Below are positions 50,232-55,739 of a stretch of 55,739 bases of DNA, piece by piece (positions within the stretch are counted from its first letter, which is position 1; every line of letters starts with the position of its first letter). The DNA is from Gemmatimonadota bacterium (lineage in GTDB: Bacteria; Latescibacterota; UBA2968; GCA-2709665). The position numbers and the translations under genes are program-made. The stretch is taken from assembly GCA_028873695.1 (NCBI GenBank), contig JAPPNU010000038.1, positions 1 through 55,739 of the forward strand. The letters are read 5' to 3'. The notes under the pieces are model-generated. The model ran no database searches. It saw only the letters and a list, made by a program, of their open reading frames with translations, and was not told the DNA's origin.

Positions 50232-52619
50232 ATGAATCCAGCAAGAGACCGTGAACGAGAGATTGAAGAACTACAGCAGCGCCTGACCGCGATAGGCGAG
50301 GCGTTCTTGCGAATCAACGAGGACCTCGACTTCACGGCCGTCCTGCGGGGCGTTCTGAAAAGCGCGCGGTCATTGACCGACGCCAGTTACGGGATGGTAA
50401 TACTGTCGGAAGACGGTGGGCGGGTACGGGAATGTCTTGAGTCCGGTCTACCTCCCGGTCCATCGCAGCGGATATATGGCGAGCCGGAGAACGAGGTCTT
50501 CCTGGAACACTTCGGCTTCATTGAAGAACCTCTTCGGTTGCAGGACATCGACAGCTATATTCGGAGGTCGGGGCTGTCGGATTTCCGCCCGCCAACGCAC
50601 GTCAGTTCTGCACAGACCCTTCTTGCGGCGCCCGTCCGCCACCGTGGCGAAAGGGTGGGCACTCTGGTTTTGTTGGATAAAGAGGGAGGCACGGCGTTCA
50701 CGCCTGAAGACGAAGAGGCGTTGATGATGTTCGCGTCTCAGGCGGCGTTGGCGATCACCAACGCACGGCGATACCGGGAAGCGCAGCAGGCGAGTGCAGA
50801 TCTCGAAGCGCTGATCAAGACCTCGCCGATGGGCGTCCTGGTATTCAACGCCAGAACCGGGGAGCTCATCTCGTCCAACCGAGAGTCGGCAAGGCTCTTG
50901 CGTGTCCTGCGGATACCGAACGGTCCCCTTGAGGACATTGTGAAGGTCGTCAAGGTCCGTCGCGCAGACGGACGTCAGCTCTCGTCGGAAGAGTTGTCCG
51001 TCAGCAAGGTGCTTGGCAGCCCTGAGACGTTACGATCCGAAGAAATCACCATCGAAGGTCCTGAGGGGAACCGGGTCACGGCCCTGCTCAACGTTACTCC
51101 CATGCGATCGGATGACGGCGGGGTTGCATCACTCATCGTGACGGTGCAGGACATGACTCACCTGGAGGAACTGGAACGGCAGCGGTCCGATTTCCTTGCC
51201 ATCGTCAGCCACGAACTGAGGGCGCCGCTTGCCGCCATCAAGGGCTCGGCAGCGACGGTGCTTGGCGATAGTCTTGCTCTGGGCAGGTCCGAGATGCTCC
51301 AGTTCTTTCGCATCATCAATCAACACGCCGATCAGATGAGCGGACTGGTCAACGACCTGCTGGATGTTGCCCGCATCAGGACGGGTACCCTTCATGTCAA
51401 TTGCGAACCCACGTCGGTCATCGGACTGGTGGACAGGGCCAGGAGCATGTTTGTCGGCGTTGGGGGCAGGAACAACATTCAGATCGAGTTGGAACCTGAA
51501 CTTCCGCCTGTGAGCGCCGATGGAAGGCGCGTCAGCCAGGTGATCGTGAACCTGCTGACGAACGCGGATCGGCATTCACCTGACAATTCACCGCTGAGGA
51601 TAATGGCTTCGCAGGACGGGGCGCACGTAACGTTTCGTGTGGAGGACAAGGGACGTGGAATTTCCGCTGAGCGTCTTCCGCACGTTTTTCGAAACATTAC
51701 TCCGTACGACGGCGAGGAGGTGGTTGGCAACGATGAGAAATCGGGCTGGGGCCTGTCCATCTGCAAGGGGATCGTAGAAGCCCACGGCGGCCGGATACGG
51801 GTTGAGAGCGATGGCGTGGGTCAGGGCACCAGCGTCACGTTTACCATACCCATCGCTGAGAACGCGGGAGATATTCCCCATGGCTTTCCGGAATCGGACG
51901 CTAAAGTCGAACGCCCCATGCGGCACGGTCGAGCGCCAATCCTGGTCGTAGACGACGACCCGCAGACGCTGCGAAACGTACGGGAAGCCCTTACGAAGGT
52001 CGGCTTCGTGCCGGTGACGACGGGCGACCCGGACGAGGTACCGGGGCTCCTGGAACAACACTGTCCCCAGCTGGTCTTGCTCGATCTGGTTCTGCCGGGA
52101 ACCGACGGTATTGAGATGATGCGGACTCTCTTCAAGAACTCAGACGTACCGGTCGTGTTTCTTTCGGCATACGCCCACGAAGAAGCGATTGACCAGGCGT
52201 TGGAATCAGGGGCCGCGGACTACGTGGTCAAGCCGTTTTCACCGACGGAACTCGTGTCCAGAATCCGGGTGGCACTGCGTAAGGCGTCGTTGACCGTTCA
52301 GCAGGCGCGGAAGGCGCCCTTCATGCTGGACGACTTGACCATTGACTACGCACGGCGCCGCGTCACCATGGGCGAGCGGGAGGTGAGCCTGTCGCTGATC
52401 GAGTATCGGCTGCTGGTTGAACTCTCAGAGCACGCTGGCGGGGTATTGACGCACGAACATCTGCTGCAAACCGTCTGGCGCAGGAGTGTCCTTAGCGATA
52501 CCAGACCGTTGAGATCGGCGATAAAGTCCCTGCGCCGCAAGCTGGGTGATGAGGCAGGCAATCCCACCTACATATTCAACCAGCCGCGCGTCGGCTATCG
52601 ATTGGGGGCGGACGTTTAG
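50232..52619 (+). CDS. One-protein two-component system: GAF-PAS-HisKA-HATPase-REC-winged helix
   Basis: A 795-aa hybrid histidine kinase that ends in a DNA-binding domain. Domains in order: GAF (about 33-180), PAS (about 187-308), HisKA with phospho-acceptor H327 in FLAIVSHELRAPL, and HATPase_c with N-box NLLTNADRH and G-boxes VEDKGRGIS and GWGLSICKGIVEAHGG. Then come REC (VVDDDP; phospho-acceptor D618 in LVLLDLVLPG; K667 in VVKPFSP) and an OmpR/PhoB-type winged helix (about 705-792, ending VGYRLGADV). It lacks membrane helices, so it senses a cytoplasmic signal through GAF/PAS and may control transcription directly. GGAGA precedes the ATG at 50232; an upstream in-frame ATG at 50151 is possible. 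Confidence 0.92.
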   Translation: MNPARDREREIEELQQRLTAIGEAFLRINEDLDFTAVLRGVLKSARSLTDASYGMVILSEDGGRVRECLESGLPPGPSQRIYGEPENEVFLEHFGFIEEPLRLQDIDSYIRRSGLSDFRPPTHVSSAQTLLAAPVRHRGERVGTLVLLDKEGGTAFTPEDEEALMMFASQAALAITNARRYREAQQASADLEALIKTSPMGVLVFNARTGELISSNRESARLLRVLRIPNGPLEDIVKVVKVRRADGRQLSSEELSVSKVLGSPETLRSEEITIEGPEGNRVTALLNVTPMRSDDGGVASLIVTVQDMTHLEELERQRSDFLAIVSHELRAPLAAIKGSAATVLGDSLALGRSEMLQFFRIINQHADQMSGLVNDLLDVARIRTGTLHVNCEPTSVIGLVDRARSMFVGVGGRNNIQIELEPELPPVSADGRRVSQVIVNLLTNADRHSPDNSPLRIMASQDGAHVTFRVEDKGRGISAERLPHVFRNITPYDGEEVVGNDEKSGWGLSICKGIVEAHGGRIRVESDGVGQGTSVTFTIPIAENAGDIPHGFPESDAKVERPMRHGRAPILVVDDDPQTLRNVREALTKVGFVPVTTGDPDEVPGLLEQHCPQLVLLDLVLPGTDGIEMMRTLFKNSDVPVVFLSAYAHEEAIDQALESGAADYVVKPFSPTELVSRIRVALRKASLTVQQARKAPFMLDDLTIDYARRRVTMGEREVSLSLIEYRLLVELSEHAGGVLTHEHLLQTVWRRSVLSDTRPLRSAIKSLRRKLGDEAGNPTYIFNQPRVGYRLGADV

Positions 52620-52898
52620 AAAGTCAGAGGGGCAGCGTTGCGCTGGTGGGAGGGTTTGAGTATGCACCTGTCGTAGTCGCGGGCGGCAAAAATGCAGGTT
52701 CTCCAAAAGGAGCTGCATATGAAGAAAAATGCTCGATCAATATCGACATGAACTGATATCCGTTATGTGATGGCAGGGTCGGCTTCTGAACTCCATATTA
52801 TAACGTTCTCACTTGGCAAGAGGCAAGGCGATAGGCGAAAAAAAGACCCGCCAGTTTGCTACGCTGGCAGGTTCTTGGTGATTTGGTTTTCCGGGAGT
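52620..52898. other. Intergenic region with a 10-codon frame
   Basis: Between the sensor kinase and the small operon. AAAAGGAG at about 52706 precedes an ATG (52719) that opens only MKKNARSIST before a stop, so it is either a leader peptide or a gene relic. The rest shows no coding features apart from the terminator at 52838-52872. Confidence 0.35.
52838..52872 (-). terminator. Intrinsic terminator of the small membrane-protein operon
   Basis: On the minus strand, ACCTGCCAG-CGTAGCAAA-CTGGCGGGT forms a stem followed by CTTTTTTT. It lies 27 bp beyond the stop of the 68-aa gene at 52899. Confidence 0.8.
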
Positions 52899-53105
52899 CT
52901 ATCGGCGCAAGAAGGTCCTTAGAATGCTGGCTAAGGAGAAGCCTCCGAGAAGGACGGCAACAACTTCCTGTTGCTGATGTATGCTGTATATCGTTGCTGC
53001 AATTGCGAGGACGGTTAGCACAAAGGCCATCCATTGACCGCGACGCTCAAGAGCTTGGCGGTGCGCCTGCTCAAGCTGCTCCATTGTGAGCGGAGGATCT
53101 GTCAA
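52899..53105 (-). CDS. Small membrane protein, DUF2335-like
   Basis: A 68-aa protein with an N-terminal amphipathic helix (TMEQLEQAHRQALERR) and two membrane helices (WMAFVLTVLAIAATIYSI and VVAVLLGGFSLASILRTFL). The AHRQALE start and helix pattern resemble the C-terminal part of DUF2335 membrane proteins, whose function is unknown. It overlaps the upstream 59-aa gene by 4 bp (ATGA) and is followed by an intrinsic terminator. Confidence 0.65.
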   Translation of the reverse strand: MTDPPLTMEQLEQAHRQALERRGQWMAFVLTVLAIAATIYSIHQQQEVVAVLLGGFSLASILRTFLRR

Positions 53106-53281
53106 CTAACTTCGGCTCCGTCTGCCGCTTCCGGTAGTGTTTCGAGGGGTTCTGCCGTTTGTGCGTTGGCCTTGTCTGAGAGAACAGCATCTGCGTCTTG
53201 GCGCAGGGCTTCTTTCGCGTTTTTTGCCCTGGAAGGAAATAGCGATATGTACTTCCAGTCGGGAACGGGGATGCTCTTCAT
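53102..53281 (-). CDS. Small hypothetical protein upstream of the DUF2335-like gene
   Basis: A 59-aa protein from the ATG at 53281, which has GGAGG at good spacing. It starts MKSIPVPDWKYISLFPSRAK and ends in an Ala/Glu-rich acidic tail. No family recognised. It overlaps the DUF2335-like gene by four bases, so both form a compact two-gene operon closed by the terminator at 52838-52872. Confidence 0.5.
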   Translation of the reverse strand: MKSIPVPDWKYISLFPSRAKNAKEALRQDADAVLSDKANAQTAEPLETLPEAADGAEVS

Positions 53282-53589
53282 TGTGTGCCTCCGCAGAAAG
53301 ATTTCTCGTGACCAGTTACAGTAGAAATCTAACGTAACGTGCGCCGGTGTCAAGTGAATCTACACAATTCCTGGCGCGCGGGGCTTGTCTCGTCTATGGC
53401 TAACATAGTATGTATGTCCCGATTCTTTCTGGTGGTCTACTGCCGGATTTGAATGCTGTCCTCGAAACGACACAGTTTGATCATATGATTTCCCAATAAT
53501 TCCCGTGTTCCAATTGACTCTCGGCCCTGATCCCGTATCTTGTCTACGTGGAGCCGCTCCCTTTCCCTCACGGCCCCGGGATGTCTTGC

Positions 53590-54471
53590 ATGGCAGAATT
53601 CGATGCGATTTCCAAACACCTGATTCAAACATATCCCGAAGACTTTGCCGGCTTTGCGCTCAACCGAGAGAACGTCGAGGTCCTCGAAGTTATTGACACA
53701 CAGCAATCCACCGTCTCAGCAAGCCACGCCGACAGTCTCATTCGCGTCCGCGTCGATGGGCAGGAGGCGTTGGTCCACAACGAATTTCAAACCACCGACA
53801 GTACCGATCCGCCCATGCCGCACCGCATGGCCGGCTACGTTGGTCGAGCCATCGAGCGGCATCGCCTGCCCGTCTATTCCAGCGTCATCTATCTGCGCCC
53901 CGACGTGGGCCGACGGGATCCGGGACGGTATTTGCAATCGCATCCAAAACACCGTGTGCTTGTGCAGTACCGGGTGATTCGACTCAGAAAGCTGGATGGC
54001 CAACGGGTTCTCGATGCGGGACACGACGGGCTGATCCCCTTTACGCCGCTGATGAAGCCGCCTGAAGGGATGGCAGCACGGGCGTGGTTGCTTCACTGTT
54101 TGCACACCGCTCACCGGCGTCCGATGGCGCCGCCGGCGAAAGCGGATTTTCTTGCCGGCATGTCGCTGTTAAGCGGATTGGTTTTCGCAACGGAAACCAT
54201 CTCCGATATCATCTTGAAGGAGGGCATTATGGATCTCATGCGCGAATCATCCTTTGCCCAGTACCTCACCCGGCAAGGCATCGAGCAATGTCTCAGGGAA
54301 AGTATCCTCGCCGTATTGGAGGTCCGATTCGGTCTGCCTGCGTCGAATCCATACGCCGAACGCATAGCGAACGTCGACGACGCGCAGCGCCTCAAGACGT
54401 TGCACCGCGCTGCGGTTCATGTATCCAATTTGGACGCGTTCGGTGAATTGTTGGATGAAGGACCGGGATGA
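53590..54471 (+). CDS. Rpn-family/PD-(D/E)XK recombination-promoting nuclease-like protein
   Basis: A 293-aa protein of the Rpn/YhgA-like PD-(D/E)XK group. The nuclease core is visible in SHADSLIRVRVDGQEALVHNEFQTT (split here only by reading: D in ADSLIR, then ExQ in HNEFQ). The C-terminal half is helical and ends with a basic and acidic mixture. Rpn proteins promote RecA-independent recombination and DNA cleavage in E. coli, and such genes often mark mobile or hypervariable regions. The ATG at 53590 was taken as start; ATG 53581 and GTG 53548 are alternatives. A hairpin terminator follows the stop. Confidence 0.82.
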   Translation: MAEFDAISKHLIQTYPEDFAGFALNRENVEVLEVIDTQQSTVSASHADSLIRVRVDGQEALVHNEFQTTDSTDPPMPHRMAGYVGRAIERHRLPVYSSVIYLRPDVGRRDPGRYLQSHPKHRVLVQYRVIRLRKLDGQRVLDAGHDGLIPFTPLMKPPEGMAARAWLLHCLHTAHRRPMAPPAKADFLAGMSLLSGLVFATETISDIILKEGIMDLMRESSFAQYLTRQGIEQCLRESILAVLEVRFGLPASNPYAERIANVDDAQRLKTLHRAAVHVSNLDAFGELLDEGPG

Positions 54472-54508
54472 ATTCCGGTCGTCGATCCCTCGTTGGCGCA
54501 TATGAGAC

Positions 54509-54545
54509 AACAGGACAACGCACGCTAAGGGGGTGTTGTCCTGTT
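54509..54545 (+). terminator. Intrinsic terminator after the Rpn-like gene
   Basis: AACAGGACAAC (54509-54519) and GTTGTCCTGTT (54535-54545) form a perfect 11-bp stem with a 15-nt loop, followed by CTGATTTT. It lies 38 bp after the stop codon. Confidence 0.75.
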
Positions 54546-54689
54546 CTGATTTTGACACTGGATTCAGACGGGATTTGGTTTATTGCAACTGCTTTTGGAA
54601 AGTTCAGATCTCATACCAGAACTGTGTCAACGAAAACCACGGGAATGTGCCTACCTTATGGATGGCCGTATTCCTGATACCCTGACCCC

Positions 54690-54960
54690 ACTAAGGGTTG
54701 ACATTGTCCTGGTAGGGTACGACCGTCGACGTCGACCGAGGCCGCGAGGAAGGAATCTGCAGAACCTGTGCGAGGGTCGCATCATCGGGCATCGCGCTGG
54801 AAGCCTACAGCCATCTCTCGCGGCTTGCCACTTCACTAAGCGCGCTGGCCTTCTCACGACCCATCGACCCTGAACGGGCGATCGCACGATGCGACTCGCC
54901 CAAACGCATACGCATTATTGCCTGGCGATACTGATACATCTCGAACTTCCAGTTTCCCAT
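54690..54960 (-). pseudogene. IS21-family transposase (istA) N-terminal fragment
   Basis: From the ATG at 54960, preceded by AGGAGGGAAGC, the minus strand encodes MGNWKFEMYQYRQAIMRMRL then GESHRAIARSGSMGREKA, the start of IS21 IstA proteins. A stop interrupts at about 54805; a shifted frame then continues with DDATLAQVLQIPSSRPRSTS, also IstA-like. Only about 85 residues of the ~500-aa transposase remain, and there is no istB. Confidence 0.8.
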
Positions 54961-55115
54961 GTGCTTCCCTCCTGACTGTCGGGAGACACTCAAAAGGTAG
55001 ATACGTTGCCGGAAGGTACGAAACGTCAATCCTATCCCAGGTGGCCTGATTAAGGCGATCCTGCAGTGGCCTGATTATACCGATCTTGCAGTGGCCGCAT
55101 TAGGGCGATCATTGA
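54690..55115 (-). mobile_element. IS21-family remnant with three tandem 25-bp terminal repeats
   Basis: The terminal repeats are three contiguous 25-bp units at 55041-55065, 55066-55090 and 55091-55115, all of the form GTGGCCTGATTAAGGCGATC plus five bases. IS21-type elements are known to carry multiple repeats at each end. The outer edge (TGATCGCC on minus) is at 55111. It sits inside an IS3-type orfB, so it inserted later and was then truncated on its other side. Confidence 0.75.
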
Positions 55116-55253
55116 AGGGAGACGGCGAGAACGACCCCGACACGTTGGATGTGGCTTGCGATGACGGTATACCGACGCGCGCGCCACACCCAATGCCCGG
55201 TACGCTGAAGCCAACCCTCCACTCGGGGCGATGTGTTCGGCCGCACGTATCAT
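55112..55253 (-). pseudogene. IS3-family orfB, truncated by the IS21 insertion
   Basis: It encodes MIRAAEHIAPSGGLASAYRA then LGVARASVYRHRKPHPT, the start of IS3-type OrfB transposases, and stops being homologous exactly at the IS21 edge (55111). About 47 codons remain; the catalytic DDE core is absent. Its ATG overlaps the orfA stop by four bases. Confidence 0.8.
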
Positions 55254-55618
55254 ACGTCGTCGTCGGCCGGCAGCCGGTTCAGGGGGATGCCCAGGATCTC
55301 GGAGGCTTTTTTCTGGATCTCGAGGAGGGTCTGGGCCTGTTCCAGCCGTCGCCGCAGCCGCGCGTTTTCCTTGCGCAGCTGGTCGTTCTCCAGGGCAACC
55401 TCGTCGCGACGACGCCCCTTGGGTCCCCGCGGCTTGGATAGCGCCTTGAGCGTCCCTTCACGACGCGCACGACGCCACTGGGTCAGGTGAGACGAATACA
55501 ATCCCTCGCGACGCAACAGCGCACCGACTTCACCAGGAGCCCGGCAAGCATCCGCCTCTTCCAGGATGCGAAGCTTGTACAGAGCGGTGAACCGGCGCCG
55601 CTTCGCACGCGCCGGCAC
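55250..55618 (-). CDS. IS3-family transposase OrfA
   Basis: A 122-aa helix-turn-helix protein with a leucine-zipper-like coiled coil. RRRFTALYKLRILEEADAC and GEVGALLRREGLYSSHLTQW form the HTH; LENDQLRKENARLRRRLEQAQ is the coiled coil. This is the OrfA of an IS3-type element, which binds the IS ends. The start is uncertain (GTG at 55618) because the upstream sequence runs into a poly-G stretch. With orfB truncated, the element is inactive. Confidence 0.85.
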   Translation of the reverse strand: MPARAKRRRFTALYKLRILEEADACRAPGEVGALLRREGLYSSHLTQWRRARREGTLKALSKPRGPKGRRRDEVALENDQLRKENARLRRRLEQAQTLLEIQKKASEILGIPLNRLPADDDV

Positions 55619-55640
55619 CTTCGGATCCGGCCTCGTGGTT

Positions 55641-55739
55641 TTTTGGGGGGGGGGGGGGGGGCGCGCCCCCCCCCCCGCCGCGGGGGGGGGGTGGGGGGGG
55701 GGGGCGGTTTGGGGGGGGGCGGGGGGGGGCGAGGCGCCG
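55641..55739. other. Poly-G/poly-C end, probably a sequencing artefact
   Basis: After TTTTTT at about 55640 the sequence is almost only G runs with a short C run. Such composition is unlike the rest of the window and typical of low-signal reads at a contig edge, so nothing should be annotated in it. Confidence 0.85.

Noticed and set aside
55041..55115. CRISPR or iteron-type origin from the 25-bp repeats
   Set aside because: Only three contiguous units exist, next to an IS21 transposase start, and a second two-unit copy lies elsewhere, which fits IS21 terminal repeats better.

Overview
The window is GC-rich chromosomal DNA from an uncultivated, Gram-negative-type heterotroph. Outer-membrane biology is shown by a TonB-dependent receptor, and the cargo is rich in phytanoyl-CoA-dioxygenase-like enzymes, sugar isomerase and Gfo/Idh/MocA proteins, 'WPxWxGP' PQQ-type propellers, a heparinase II/III, a PcRGLX/YetA-type protein and a LarA homologue. 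This mix is typical of Latescibacterota, Poribacteria and Planctomycetes-like lineages. The phylum is inferred from gene content; there is no rRNA or universal marker here. No tRNA, rRNA or CRISPR array was seen.

Layout. 1-0.9 kb: a membrane protein and a MNT nucleotidyltransferase, head to head. 1.5-9.6 kb: two PhyH dioxygenases, a HAD hydrolase, a TIM-barrel isomerase, a lactonase, a CaiB CoA-transferase and an acyl-CoA carboxyltransferase. 10.4-13.4 kb: a two-gene TAXI-TRAP importer. 13.4-20.0 kb: a PQQ-type propeller, an FtsX-type ABC permease with its LolD-like ATPase, a hotdog thioesterase and a small membrane transporter. 20.0-23.3 kb: a repeat-dense stretch with a GT4 glycosyltransferase and a decaying array of a four-helix-bundle gene. 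23.3-32.9 kb: a compact minus-strand run (Fe-ADH, propeller, HemN-like radical SAM enzyme, propeller, TonB receptor, PaaK-like ligase, flavin halogenase-like enzyme) that looks like one unit. 33.0-42.1 kb: an aldehyde dehydrogenase with a LuxE-like acyl-activating enzyme, two Gfo/Idh/MocA oxidoreductases, the PcRGLX/YetA-like protein and LarA. 42.6-47.4 kb: GT2 and GT39 glycosyltransferases on plus, heparinase on minus. 47.5-55.7 kb: an accessory end with small gene pairs, an orphan antitoxin, a one-protein hybrid two-component system, an Rpn-type nuclease and nested IS21-in-IS3 remnants. The last ~100 bases are poly-G and probably artefactual.

How the genes may work together. The left part fits import of small organic acids (TRAP) and oxidative or CoA-dependent catabolism. 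The middle minus-strand unit combines acid activation, radical SAM chemistry, a flavin enzyme with halogenase signatures and an outer-membrane receptor, and is the best candidate for an undescribed pathway (heme-related or specialised metabolism). The neighbouring ALDH and LuxE-like pair plus Fe-ADH could reduce a carboxylate to an alcohol. The PcRGLX-like protein, Gfo/Idh, heparinase and lactonase point to polysaccharide and sugar-acid use.

The intergenic DNA is unusually rich in dispersed palindromic and composite repeats, including a 153-bp MITE-like pair and a second ~165-190 bp family with four copies.
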